Part shown: positions 1-19,583 of the stretch, in pieces
Layout: every line of letters begins with the position of its first letter
How positions within the stretch are numbered: the stretch's first letter is position 1
Origin: Acanthochlamys bracteata
Lineage: Eukaryota > Streptophyta > Magnoliopsida > Pandanales > Velloziaceae
NCBI GenBank assembly: GCA_019914995.1
Contig: CM034142.1
Span: forward strand, 1,550,001 to 1,614,000
Length of the DNA stretch: 64,000 nucleotides
Reading direction: 5' to 3'
Position numbers and translations under genes: made by a program
Notes under the pieces: model-generated
Told to the model about the DNA's origin: nothing
What the model saw: the letters and a program-made list of their open reading frames with translations, nothing else
Databases searched by the model: none

Positions 1-223
1 CTTTGGGATTACTAAAAGGATAGGTGCTTTTGAAAAAAAAAATTATTTTCAATTTTTTGAAAATTATTTTTTTAATAATAATAATTATTATACATAAATA
101 TTCTATTAGGTAGAATTCATCTATTCCAAAATTCTTAAAAAAATTAAAGTATAAAATTTCTTTTTATAAAGTAGTGGGGATGAGTTTCCAAATTGGGGGT
201 AAAACGCACCCCAAACATGCCCT
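1..223. repeat. Truncated right end of a MITE-like element
   Basis: AT-rich stretch ending in a GC-richer terminus (about 194-223) that reads, on the minus strand, GGGCATGTTTGGGGTGCG. This closely resembles the GGGCATGTTTGG terminus of the element at 14872. A TAA follows directly (224-226), as expected for a PIF/Harbinger target duplication. The left end lies outside the window, so length and family cannot be confirmed. Confidence 0.4.
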
Positions 224-1714
224 AAGTGTGTTTATTTTATCCCCAACAAGACAAACTTTCAGATAACTTTGAAGTGATTTTCTATATTTAATTTTACAAA
301 TTTATTCACACAGATAACTCGCTTCATACAAACTATTTATTTCTAAATTTATGGAGCCCAATATTCAAAGAATGCACAAACATTGATATGTATCATTGTT
401 CAAACTGATGTCAAACTTAGGATAATATGTATCATTGTATCTTTTCCCAATCCAAAACGGCTTTTAAATTTCTTTAAATTTATCTATATTTGAGTTCGCA
501 AATTTATCAAAATCGTTTTGGTCTAATATAAATTAAAATTTATGTGATAACATGCACTAAACCAAAAGTAAGTAATTTTAGAAAATGTTAAGTTTTTAGT
601 GATATAACTAATTTTTAATTGACGTGTTACACTATGGACATCAAGCTATTCAAGTCCTGTATTTTATCTAGAAGAGCTTGGAGTTTAAATTTTATTAGAA
701 GTGTTTAAGTTTTAATAGAAAATTAGTATTTGTTTATACAATAAGAATCCTACGTAGAGATAAATTCTTATAAAAGAAGGCTCTCCGTTGCATGGGTAAG
801 AGATTAGTATTAAGTATCTAAATTATGTTAAAGTCCTAATCTTACTAGAATTGTAGTAGAATTAGAACTTTAATTATGAGTTTTAATTATAAATAAGAGT
901 GCTTATATATATTAAAAATCATGGAAGAAAAATTGAGCTAACTATTTTATATTAATTATCATTTTATCTAGCATTAAAATAATTTCGCGATTCGTGTGAT
1001 CACGAATCATAATAAAACCTTAAGCTTGAAATGAATCAGGAAGAATACAAATGTAATGCATAACAAATTTTCACATGTTAATTCATATAACTCAACTGGG
1101 TCAAGTGTTTCAAGATTTATAAGGAAAATGGGCTATAGAGATTAAAATTCCTTGATTTAGGTCATTTTTACTTTGCTTAGGAAGTGATTTTTTTCACTTT
1201 CTGATGATTTTTTAAGTAACTTTTTACGTTTTACTTTTATAAATTTATTCTCATAAATTACAATTTATTCTCCAATAATTTGCTCATAAAAATTTATTTT
1301 CCATAAATTAACTTCTGCGTAATTAAACGTGTCCATGCAGTTAGTTTATTCAGTTCCTTTTCCTCCAATGTGAGTGTCAAGAATATAATTAGAATAAAAA
1401 TTATATACTATGGTTTACACTTGAATAAGATCACAATGTTGTTCTTTCTTTGATATCCATATTTTAGAATTTAGGCAATATTGCTCTAAGATCCGAATAA
1501 AATTTATGAAATTTATTTATTTGAGGAGATATATTGATCATGTATATATATGAGAGATAACCAAGGACCCAAAAAATGTGGTTACTTATCCCTTAATACT
1601 TAGTAAATTCTTAGCTTACAAAAATAAATAATTTTGTAGATAGAGATTATGTTTATTATGAAAAAAGATTAATAATAATAGTAATAATGTTTGCATTGAT
1701 TAGTCTATCTCAGG
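224..1714. other. AT-rich intergenic DNA, no gene seen
   Basis: No open frame with recognisable protein similarity and no exon-like block was found on either strand. The sequence is low-complexity AT-rich DNA without a clear repeat boundary. Confidence 0.5.
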
Positions 1715-2262
1715 ATATTAGACTGGCAATTCGAATTCCTAGTTCGGATCAATTCATATAATAATCGGATCAAAATTATTCAACTATAATCCGACCTATT
1801 TATTTATATGGGTCAAAATTGTCAACCCTAATCCAATCTATTTATAACCGGATCAACCTTAGATCGACCCATTTAATAATTAAAATTATTAAAATAAAAA
1901 TTATAAATATTAATTTTTATTAATAATATATAAAAATTATTAATTGTGATATATTTAAAAAAATATTAATTTTGACAAAATTTATAAATTAAATAAAAAT
2001 TAGTTAAATTAAGATAAATTTAAAATGTATATATACAAACTAAATTCATATTTTTTGCTATTATTTTCTAATTCTTAAGTAATATATACTATATAAATAG
2101 CTATACGAGTTAAACGGATCAATTTCGGGTCAACTCGAACCCGTTTAAAATTTTCGGATCGACTCGAATCCGACTAAGACTTGATCCGAACCCGACCTTT
2201 TGGGGTCAGTTTTGGATCGAGTTTTCGGATTGTGTCAAAATTTGCCATCCCTAGGACTGATT
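1715..2262. repeat. Dispersed repeat rich in GGATC/GATCGA words
   Basis: Two GC-richer arms (1735-1880 and 2100-2255) full of words such as CGGATCAA, GACCCATTTA and TCGGATCGA flank a very AT-rich core. The ends carry a short inverted similarity: TGGCAATTCGAATTCC on the left and, read in reverse, GGATGGCAAATTTTGACAC on the right. Related but diverged sequence occurs near 19985-20240, 22630-22790 and 33790-33990. This looks like a non-autonomous DNA transposon family. I could not fix a target duplication or a superfamily. Confidence 0.45.
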
Positions 2263-4375
2263 GCATGTTTAATGTAATTTCATAGAGAGAATTTTGGACA
2301 TTTTAATTATAAAGTCAAGCTAATACTATATAACTCAATTAACTCTTTAGATAGTATTGCACTAGCGCATCAGTCATAGAGAAGGAAAGCAAGAGTTTAT
2401 CGACCCAAAAATTGATATTTCATAAGCTAAGGTTTATTGAATTCTAATCACGCGTTCGAGTTAAATGTATAAAAATATAAATATAAAAAATTTTCAAAAC
2501 TAGCAACATGCATAAGAAAATCATAGGAATTCATACATAAGAGGCTATAAACACAGTATGAGTTTTACACTTTGCTAAGGGATCATGTTGATCAAAATAT
2601 GAAGGTTACTATACCTACTGGCTTTAGATAAGAACAGTGAAATGTAGGAGGTTTTGTGTCAGGTGAATAAAGAAGAAGCTGCACTTGCAGTGCTCTTCCA
2701 TGTGGAACACTAACCCCTTTTGAGTGCCTTCACAACAAGGTCGTCTTACCTTTCGTTACTTTTTTATCAACTCTAATGTGTTAAAACCAAGAACCTAAAC
2801 TTTGACTCTATATATATAAAACGTTGGTTACATTTTTTTCTATTCCTTCACTCTTTATCTATATTGCCAGTGGGGCGTTGCAGTGACTTGGCTTTTCAGT
2901 GGTTGGCATGTATTTAAATAAAGCTTTCACCTGTTTCTCACTATGTAATTTCAAAACCATCGAGACCAAATCTCAATGAATATGAGTTTTATAGATGACC
3001 TTACAGTGAGTGGTATAGATCATGTTTGAAAGATGTTTAATGATAATTTCATTGAGAACTTCCACCTGTTTTTTAAGCATCTGAAGAACATTTGAAATTA
3101 GACTTTAATTTCTAGATTCAAATTTAAATTCTGATTATTAATAACCCTGACCCTTAATTATACATAAAGACTTCAATTCTATAAGACTATGACGTTAGAA
3201 AGTGATTCAAAATTTTATTTTAAAATATTTTTTTGAAAAATAAATTCTATTTTATCTAGGAAAGTAAAAATAATCTATAATAAAATTTTACGATTGTAAA
3301 ATTTTATTAACTTTCTATATTTTTAAAAAAATATAAAAAAATTATTAAAATAAAAAAAGTAGAAAAATAAAATCAAACATGCACGAGAAAGAACGTCCGA
3401 AGAAGATGCAATTTCATGTGGGAGATAGGAACAACGAGTACAGTACATGTACAGGTTTTGTTATATGATGTGTTGGCGAGGAAGATAAGAACAGGGTAAA
3501 TAGCACTAGCGTTAGTTTTTAAGACGAAGTTTCTATTAATCAAAAGGCCAAGGTCAGACATACACTATTCTAGAGTTCGTACGACTTCCAATTTAAGACT
3601 ACATAAATTTCCTGAAACTTGGTAAATTCAATACAATTGTGCTTGTTTGCTTCACCGTAAGCGAGTTGAAACCGTCTTTCTTCCATCCAAAAAATCATTT
3701 ATATATGACTTTGTACATCTACTTCTATGAATTAATTTTCATAAATTTACTTTCTTCTCAATTTTTAAAAACTCACTTTCAATCAAACTGCCTTTTACCT
3801 GTTAGAGTAACCATCGTCAGATTATATAACACCCTTCAAAGAGTAACTCGTATGCACCTTCTAATTCACATCGACTTACAGAATAATAGATAGTAATATA
3901 TGTTAATTGCAATTTCAAGTGTCTAACACAGCCAAAATAAATTTGAAGCAAAGAGAAAGCACTCACTAACTCAAGGACGCATGCCATCATTTTGTAAGAA
4001 TTTATTTCTCAGTGGCCTATGCCCAACCTAACGGTTAAGAATTTAAAGCCCATCAATTAACGATGAGATCCCACCTGCTGTTGGCATAGTTGTATGCTGT
4101 CAGTAGGCTAAATTCATCCTCAATAAAATGCAGCCGAAGTAGATAAAATGAATTAAAACCAATTGTCCAGCACCAATAAAATAAGATGAAAACCAAGTCT
4201 AGGTAATGGAGAACGCCACAACCACAGATATAGTGTTTAAATATCCATCACTCCCAGGTAGCTGAGGAAGCCATACCATAGTGTATAAGCTTTTACTAGA
4301 ATGCTAATAAACATGTACATTAATCCAGTTTTGTCAGCCTCCCTTACAAGAGGAAGCGCATCACTGCGTCCTTCA
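2263..4375. other. Intergenic DNA downstream of the 14-3-3 gene
   Basis: No credible coding region was found. A degenerate AT-rich block at about 3185-3380 resembles the interior of the MITE family described at 43977 and 53720. The part nearest the 14-3-3 stop (about 4000-4375) is likely to include its 3' untranslated region. No polyadenylation site was assigned. Confidence 0.4.
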
Positions 4376-12411
<8,036 letters not shown>

Positions 12412-14288
12412 GGCAGAGGCAACACAATAGAGAGTGGGAAGAGAAGGGAAGGAATTCAGTTGAAGGAATTAAGCGAAAGATTTTTCTCGTTTGTTGCTTT
12501 TGGGCGATAGAGATTAGAGAGATGATGAGTATGAGTTGATGGGATTAAGATGATAATGGATATTTTATTTTATTTTGTTGTTTAAAAAGTTTTAATAGTG
12601 CCATATTAGTTTAGAAAACTTTCTTTTTTTCTAGTTTGTTGTTTAAAAAACATTCTTCTCGTTTTTTTCACGCAGAAGTAATTTTTTAAATTTATTTTTT
12701 ATTAAAAAATAAAAAAGATTGTTTCTAATTCATTTTTTAATAATATAATACATTATTTTTAATAATATTATTTCTAGCAATTTATTTTTAAAAATTCATT
12801 TTAAAATGTTTCCTAAGAGATCTACGGAATAATGCCTTGAACAATATAAAAACTAATAACTTTCCAGGTTATTGGTTATTCCGGTCCTAATAACCTGGAA
12901 AGTTATTAGTTTTTATATTGTTCCTGTTTTTTTTTTCTAATGTCATGTTTATCTACTCTGATGATTATTTATTTATTTTTTTGTATTGCTAGTTCCAAAT
13001 TGATTTCGTTGCTGCCATATCTTTACACAAAAGTCTCTAACATTGATGTTATCCAAATATATTTTTAGTGAACTCAACAAATATTAAACCTACGTCATTC
13101 ATGGTAGTAAAAAAGATCTTGACTGCCAATTTAATAACATAAACTTTTTAACTCTCATTGCTTTGTTGTTTTATCAGAAACATAAGGAAGAGACGGATTA
13201 GTCGTTCTTATCCATAAGTTGTAGCTTCATTTCTTGGAGTGTTTTGAAAATGCTTACATAAAAAAAATTAATAAAATATATTTTAATAAAATTAATGCCA
13301 AATACAATTTTTGTCCTGGAAGCCGAAAACATGTTTTGAGTAAGTCTTTCGTTATAATAACCTATAGGAGTCTATGCGACAAAAAAGTAGAAATTTTAAG
13401 ACAAAAAAATATATAATTAAAACATTCTAAAAGACAGGAGTTATAAGACCAATTTAGAACATGTTTTAATTAACTAGTACTTAAAAAAATAAGTTCTGAC
13501 GAAAATAAATTAGTAAAAGTTATTTAAAATGAATTCAATAAATTTATTCACAGTGTACATTTGATGAACAACGGAAGTTGCTTATGTAAAATACGCAACT
13601 CTGATTATGGTTCCGATTACTTTCTTTGAAGAAACTCTTGGTGCCCTTATATTTGATAAAGTATATAAGAAATGTAACAAGCGATTCGCAGGTTTGATCA
13701 ACATAGAAACCATTGGAACCTGTACCTATAAGCGAATCACAGATTGCATACAACTGGGTTTTTTGAGGATGTTTGAAAATTATTATTGAAAAAAAAATAT
13801 TTTAAAAATAAGTTTTATTTTTTATTTCAAAAAATAATAAAAATAATTAATAAAAAATTTAACGAGTAAACTGTTTTTGTATTATTAAAAATTTTTTAAA
13901 AAATTTTATTAACAAACGTAAAATTAAAAAAAATTGAGACAACTGTTCACCTTGAAGGTCTTTTGTTGGCCTTTGTTTCCCTGAACCTAATCTTCCCTTT
14001 AATTTTCTAATTTCCATTTTAGTTTTCTTAGGGGCATGTCATCGAAATTATTTTAATTGCTTTAAATAAGTTTTCGTATCTGTGTTATTTCACCTAAGCT
14101 AATTTTTCAGGGAGATCTCATCTAAAGTTCCAAAGCTAGCTCTTGTTTGTTCCAACTTGTCGAGCGAAGAAGATCTAAAATTGAAAATGAAAATTGTCAG
14201 TGTTATTTAAATCAGTCTCCTGGAAGATAGTGGTAACCGTAATTTTAAAGGTTCAAATCATATAAGGTTCAAATTTTTAAAAGTAAGT
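12412..14288. other. Intergenic DNA upstream of the 14-3-3 gene
   Basis: The first 130 bases upstream of the 14-3-3 start are GC-richer and probably hold its 5' untranslated region and promoter on the minus strand. I did not assign a TATA box. The rest is AT-rich, with a MITE-like AT block near 13775-13930. Short open frames here show no family similarity. The palindrome at 12839 is listed separately. Confidence 0.4.
12839..12923. repeat. Perfect 35-bp inverted repeat with 15-base loop
   Basis: Bases 12839-12873 are the exact reverse complement of 12889-12923, separated by a 15-base spacer (12874-12888). There is no mismatch in 35 pairs, and the pairing stops abruptly on both sides. The arms themselves contain AATAAC and GTTATT words. 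A perfect AT-rich palindrome in otherwise neutral-looking DNA must be young or maintained. Confidence 0.95.
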
Positions 14289-14549
14289 TTAGAGTGCGTT
14301 TAGAATTACATATAAAATAAAATTTTTCTGAAATAAAAAATATTTTTATTTTTTTAAAAAATAAATTTTATTTTTTTTACTTTCAAAAAGATACTAAAAA
14401 TATGTAATAAAAAGATCTCATTATATAAAATTTTTTTACACTTTTTAAATTTTAAATAAATTTTTTAAATATTTATAAAATATATATTGAAAAATATGAA
14501 ATAAAAAATTAAAAAATTTTATTGAAGAAAAGTGAAAACAAACGCACCC
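14289..14549. repeat. MITE-like element
   Basis: AT-rich block of about 260 bp. The left terminus is GAGTGCGTTTAGAATTAC; the right terminus, read in reverse, is AAGGGTGCGTTTGTTTTCAC. The interior resembles the MITE family at 29752 and 54165, with words such as AAATTTTTCTGAAATAAAAA and AAAAAATAAATTTTATTTTT. It has no coding capacity. Confidence 0.55.
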
Positions 14550-15774
14550 TTAGATGCCTCTTGCACACAGAAAGACCTGTCTAACTTCTTCTAATGGTTC
14601 AACTTGTGCAATGTTAGCTACTTGGTTATGTATTATACTATTATGTGATATTCGTCCTTTATACATTGTATTACTAAGATTTAGGAAAAAAATAATTTCT
14701 TTTGACACCTTACAGATTATAAGAGGTGGATTTGAAGAATAAAGCTAATGAGGATTCAAGTTTTGCTCTAGATGAGCATAATAACAATGATGAAGAAACT
14801 AATGTCAACACATGGTTTGAGTGAAGCCCTAGTTGATGCACCTCAAGCTGGAATGGTTACTAACAAACTAAGGGCATGTTTGGCTAAGCTTTAAATTTAG
14901 AGCTTTTGAACGAAAGCTGCTGTTTATGTGCTTTTGCTAAAAAAAATGGCTGGTGAACTTTTGATTCGAAAGCTGCTTTTCTCTGAATTCTGTTTGGATA
15001 AATTTTACTGTTTAAAGTTTTTCTGTAAAAAAAATTATAGATATATTTGGCTAAGCTTGTACTTATAAATAAATAAAATATATAATGACTAAAATGTCCT
15101 TATGTATATAATAAAAAATAATTGTTAAATTTCTTAATCTATTTTCATGTATTATCTAATTTTTTAAAAATTAATTTTTAGAACATATTTTTAAAGTATT
15201 TTTTGTTTAATATTTTTTATATTAATATTTATAAACCTAAAAATAAATATATTATTATTATTATCATATATTATTATTTTGTAATAATATTTTAAATTAC
15301 TTTTAAATATATAAATATACTATTATTTAATATAATACTAAATAATAAAAATATATGTTAAAAAGATAATTGCATCTCTAGTTACTAAAATTATTTGTAC
15401 AAAAAGTTTAGATAGTATTAACATCTTCAATTCACTAGAAAATAATTCAATAATGTTGTTAACCACAATTCATTGAAATGTCCTTATATTGTAAAGCACA
15501 ATCCTTTGCAATATTTTTCAATACCAAAACTCCAGCATTCAGGTTGTGAAAAAAATCTCTAAATGCAAGCTTAACTAGAAGCTGATAACGGTAACGAGTA
15601 AAATAAGCAAGCTTTGCAGCAACATTGTTATCTATTATCAATAAACAATCATTTCAATTCAAGACTAAACTAAATCAAGCTATTATATTCGTGTATTGTA
15701 TCCCTCAAAATCAAATAATTTAGAGGTATTTGTTAGAGTGTAAGATCAAACATGTACAATATGATACAAATCAC

Positions 15775-16211
15775 GTTCTGCAGGAGGTAATTGTCTTTGG
15801 AATCTTTGGAATAGGTCCAGGGAATATAATATTCGTCCTAGCCAGATATGGTGCAAAGCTGTTTGCTTGCGGATTTGAAGCCATGTTCTTATTCATTATG
15901 TTGAAGATATCTATGAGGACAGCCACAAAAGAAGTCTCGATGTTGGTGGCAATCAGTGTTGATGTCTCAAGAAAGAAGAGTCCTTCCCTTTGAGCAAACT
16001 ATTTTGCGTCTTCAGTTGGGACAGCCCTCTAGTACTCGAGATCAGTCTTGTTGCCTACCAGCATTATAATAATATTCTTGTCTGCATGGCCACGAAGTTC
16101 CTCAAGCCAGCAAGAGATGTGGTCAAAGCTGTCGCGCTTGGATATGTCGTACACCAGCATTGTCCTAAGAGCCTCTCTGTAGTATGCACTGGTGACAGCC
16201 CTATACTTATA
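15775..16211 (-). pseudogene. RABA4/Rab11-like small GTPase fragment inside the Pack element
   Basis: Minus-strand translation from about 16211 reads [20 protein letters not shown], then [25 protein letters not shown] and ETSTLIATNIETSF. These are the switch-II flank, G4 (NKTD) and G5 (ETSA-like) blocks of plant RABA proteins, closest in feel to RABA4. A diverged hypervariable tail, including RTNIIFPGP, follows. Two in-frame stops interrupt it (after DLEY and after PTEDAK). The P-loop, switch I and the WDTAGQ motif are absent, so the piece cannot bind GTP. It shares orientation with the membrane-protein fragment upstream. Loss of function is certain; the donor paralogue is a guess. Confidence 0.85.
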
Positions 16212-16651
16212 AACACTTTAGCAATAAACATGAATATCTTTCAATGACTCAATATCATACAATGTTTAAAAGTTTCAAATAGAAACCTAATAGAAATTTA
16301 TCAATAGCAATCTGTCAAAGACAACCAAGCAGAAGCATTCCCATATGATTCAAAACAACATAGAAGAATCATCCTAGCAATTTCTGTTAACCCTAAAAGG
16401 AAAGAAAATGCTTCTACTTGACTGTTAAACCCCAAAAGAAAATGCTTCTGCTTGGCTGTCAAATACATAGCATTTTAACAAACCTGGATCTCTATAATTG
16501 CCAAACAGATACTTTTTTGGACGAGTATAATAAGCTTTGTATACTAAACTTAGCATACTTTATTTCTAAATGATCCTTATATCTGATTGATAACACAAAA
16601 ATTGACAAGCTACTAGTAATTACGAGTGGGAGAAATAATTTAAATAAAATG

Positions 16652-17050
16652 CTCACTTCAAGTCAAAGATTGTGTCTCCCCTTGCTTCAAGCAGTCCATC
16701 CATGACAGAGAAATAGGAGTGGAAGCATACGCACACCATTGTGCATACTCTTCTGACTGAGCTACAAGTACCATCCTAAAATCAATAAAAAGTAGCATGC
16801 ACATTACAAAACTAAAAGCACAGCAGAGGTAAAAAAAGATACACGTGAAGTGCTCACCTTGAAGCACCTTGACAATTTGTTTCCAGGAACTCCTTGGATG
16901 GACTCAAAAGTGGCAATGAGTGGCATTCCCACTCCAAATCCTATTCCAGCAAAGATTACTGTGACTGTTGCAAGAATTGGCCACAGTATGATTGGCAAAG
17001 ACATCAACAGCAATATGATGGACTTAAGAACTGATCCAAATTTCTCAGTT
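16652..17050 (-). pseudogene. At3g27390-like membrane protein, two captured exons
   Basis: Two minus-strand exons with an intron between them: 17050-16858 (acceptor CCAG, donor AAG|GTGAGC) and 16775 to about 16652 (acceptor TTTTAG). The first encodes a hydrophobic segment, ILLLMSLPIILWPILATVTV, then GIGFGVGMPLIATFESIQG and NKLSRCFK. The second encodes DGTCSSVRRV, CVCFHSYFSVMDGLLEARG and a stop after FDLK. The order and the CFHSYFSVMD motif match the plant-specific At3g27390 family of multi-pass membrane proteins of unknown function, as I recall it. Only a small internal part is present. Retention of the intron argues against a retrocopy. Confidence 0.75.
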
Positions 17051-17324
17051 CTGGCATTCCACCGATCACAAAATATGCAGTCAGTGTCAAGGTAATGTAA
17101 AACCAGAAAAAACTAAAAAGTTTGCAATAACAAGAAACACTACTGTGCCAATATCATTGCTAACACAAAATTGACAAATAGAAAACTACAGATAATGAAT
17201 CAAACAAATGCTAGACAAAGAAAACGAAATTAGAAGATCACAGCAAAGTAGATCAAGAACAAAAAAAAATCAGAAAATTTATTGAACGGAAAAAGAATTC
17301 GAATCAAACCAAGAAATCACGTAC

Positions 17325-17640
17325 CTGTATCTCCTTAGCACCGACGAAGGGTTGGAAGATCTCTGATGCACCTCGAACTAGTTGGAAGATTTGAGCGAGC
17401 AGAGATCAGCTGGAAGATGGTCGGCTTTGAAGGGTTGAGCGAACGGGAAAGTTGAATAGATGAGTGAATGAGCGAACGGCGGTGGATAACCCAGCAGAGA
17501 AGTGAATGGCGAGAACGACAGTGGGTGTGCTAGCAGAGAGGAGTGAATGGCGCTGGCGGTGGGTGCGGGTGCGAAGGGGGAGCCAATAAAGAGTATTGAG
17601 GAGAAAAGAGTGATCTGAGTGGGTGGGTAGGTGGGTGAGC
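17325..17640 (-). other. GC-rich exon-like leader of the Pack element
   Basis: A C- and CT-rich minus-strand stretch, clearly unlike the AT-rich surroundings. It ends in a strong donor site, ATACAG|GTACGT at 17325. It resembles a 5' untranslated exon and core-promoter side of a plant gene. It lies upstream, in transcript direction, of the membrane-protein exons, so it could drive a chimeric transcript of the captured pieces. No protein similarity was seen. Confidence 0.45.
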
Positions 17641-17876
17641 ATATTTATTCAATGTAATTTATCAAACTTATCAGGGATAGAAGAGTCATTTCAAATTATA
17701 AATCACGAAATGCTCCGTGCTGCTTATTTAAGAAGCATCAATCTGATGCTTTTCTTTTTTTTAAGAAGTAAGCTGCTTATTTTTAAGAGAAGCCGTCGTT
17801 GCCAAACGTTCAAATTACTGTTAAGTACTTTTTTCTGGCTAAAAGCCAAAAAAAAGCACTCCCAAATATGGCCTAA

Positions 17877-18239
17877 AACCTGTTTTTTACTATAAGATAT
17901 ACAAAGGCAGTAAGGTTTTGGTGTCATTAGAAGAAGGCTTACATGCACTTTTAGTCCTTAAAACTAGCCATAAAGTTGTAGCTTAGTCCTTGATAGATAA
18001 AAATTCAATTGGTCCCTAAACAAAATATGTTAATTGAAAGCTAGCCCTTTTGTTAGTTAGATTTATCACCTATAATTAGAACTATCAAATCACCAAATTC
18101 CCTTTTGATATCTTTTTTCTAGTCATTATTATTTTATTTTGAAAATGTCTTCTTCTTTTGATAGAAAAGATGTTAACCCATGATTAACAAAAGAAGCTGA
18201 ATCGAGCGCTTTAAGTCCCCAATGGAGAAAACCTAAACG
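17877..18239. other. Short spacer, no gene assigned
   Basis: The first part continues an open frame from the left flank of the Pack element. The part around 17945-18060 contains 'TTTAGTCCTTAAAACT' and 'GGTCCCTAAAC' words that are common in plant repeat DNA. Nothing else was recognised. Confidence 0.35.
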
Positions 18240-18650
18240 CTAATGAAAGAAACCTGCTTGCTGGATGGCGATCAGATATGTAATGACTGCTGCCATCAGA
18301 AATGAAAGAAACACTGAACACAAAACCCATTCCAGTAACCACAGGATCAAACTCCACATAGTCCTCATTCCAATCAAAATCAAGACACTCACCGGTTGAT
18401 CAGCAAGAGACTGCTTCACCAAATCAAACTCGGAAACAACGATTGCATTCGGCACGCCACTTTGCCCTTCACCACCGCCGCCACCTAGCACTGCAACTAA
18501 CCTGTCGCCGTTAATCGACGAAGGAGGAACCGGATCAAGAGCAGACGTCTTCTCTCTTCTTTCTCCTCTTATTCGTCTTCTACTTCTTCGACGCGGTGAA
18601 GTGGGACCAACGCAGCACAGTGGATAGGAAAGCCATAGCTCTTGCAGCAT
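18240..18650 (-). CDS. Hypothetical 136-residue protein with C-terminal membrane segments
   Basis: An uninterrupted minus-strand frame from ATG at 18650 to a stop at 18240. The N-terminal third is rich in Arg and Ser (SPRRRSRRRIRGERR), followed by a Gly-rich linker (GGGGGEGQSG). The last 50 residues hold one or two hydrophobic segments (WSLILWLLEWVLCSVFLSFL and AAVITYLIAI), which could form a tail anchor or a hairpin. Base composition of the 5' half is GC-richer than the flanks, as in plant coding DNA. I do not recognise the family. It may be the remnant or single exon of a larger gene, or a chance frame in a captured fragment. Confidence 0.35.
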   Translation of the reverse strand: MLQELWLSYPLCCVGPTSPRRRSRRRIRGERREKTSALDPVPPSSINGDRLVAVLGGGGGEGQSGVPNAIVVSEFDLVKQSLADQPVSVLILIGMRTMWSLILWLLEWVLCSVFLSFLMAAVITYLIAIQQAGFFH

Positions 18651-19583
18651 GCCCGGACGGAACTATTTCCCATCGCCATTGCTGTCGTTCTACCGTTCTT
18701 CGATTTCCTTGTCAATTAACTCTACTGAATACGAAAGGGAAATTAATTAATTTATATTCTAAAGATTTTTTATATTTTGAAATAACTTTGTATATTTTGA
18801 AATAATTTTTAAATATATATCTATAATAATTTATAACGTGCAATTTACTATATTTTTAATTTTTAAAAAAATTAAATTATTCGTGAAGATTTTTTAAAAA
18901 TAAATAAGTGAAAAAAAGATAAAATAAATTGGCATAATTAATGCCAAATATTTTCTTAAAGTGATCCACTTGTTTAGTCTCTGAGGGTCATTCGGAGTTG
19001 TTTAAAACAAAATATATTTGAAGAAAAGGCTTTTTAGATTTTATTGTATCCTTTTAATTTAAAAGTATATTACTTAAATATATATAATTTTATGAAATAT
19101 AATTTATTATTATTTTCAGAATATATAACACTATGAAGGTTTGTTGAAAAAATTTGAAATAAAAATAAAGAATCAATTAAAAGGCACTTCTAAATATGCA
19201 CCAAAATCCGAATATTGCAAAATTGAATTTAAACAATCTCCCATGTAGGGCATTTCTGTTACTCATTTTCAATATTAAGCTTGAATAATAACACCTTAAA
19301 TTTTATTTTTTAAAATATATTTGTAATATACATTAAACCAATTTTAAAATAAATTATTTTATCAAAAAAATTTTATCAAAATTTATTTTAAAAACTTACT
19401 ATTAATATAAAATTTATATAAAAACTTATTTTTATTAAATATTTTTAATTATTAATTTAATTTTTTAAAGTAATTTTTAAAAAATAAATTTATTTCAAGA
19501 TAAACATACTCTAAGTAGTAATCAACATTATTAGTTCTTGTTTAACCGTTTAGGTTTGAAGTTCACTTGGAAGTTGGAACAAG

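Larger units (their letters stand above)
14872..17873. mobile_element. PIF/Harbinger-like element carrying host gene fragments (Pack-type)
   Basis: A 3,002-bp unit bounded by short inverted termini: GGGCATGTTTGGC on the left and, read in reverse, GGCCATATTTGGG on the right (11 of 13 bases identical). TAA directly flanks both sides (14869-14871 and 17874-17876). A three-base TAA/TTA duplication with GGGC..GTTTGG-type termini is typical of PIF/Harbinger elements and Tourist MITEs. No transposase was seen. Inside, on the minus strand, lie a GC-rich exon-like leader, two exons of an At3g27390-like membrane protein and part of a RABA4-like GTPase, with intron sequence retained. That indicates capture of DNA rather than cDNA. 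Subterminal regions are AT-rich, with GCTGCTT and AAGTGCTTTT words shared between the ends. If the element is removed with one TAA, the flanking reading frame stays open across the site. Confidence 0.7.

Noticed and set aside
17406-17642. 78-residue minus-strand frame in the Pack element
   Set aside because: The composition fits a leader exon rather than a protein; no family motif, so it was kept only as an exon-like leader.
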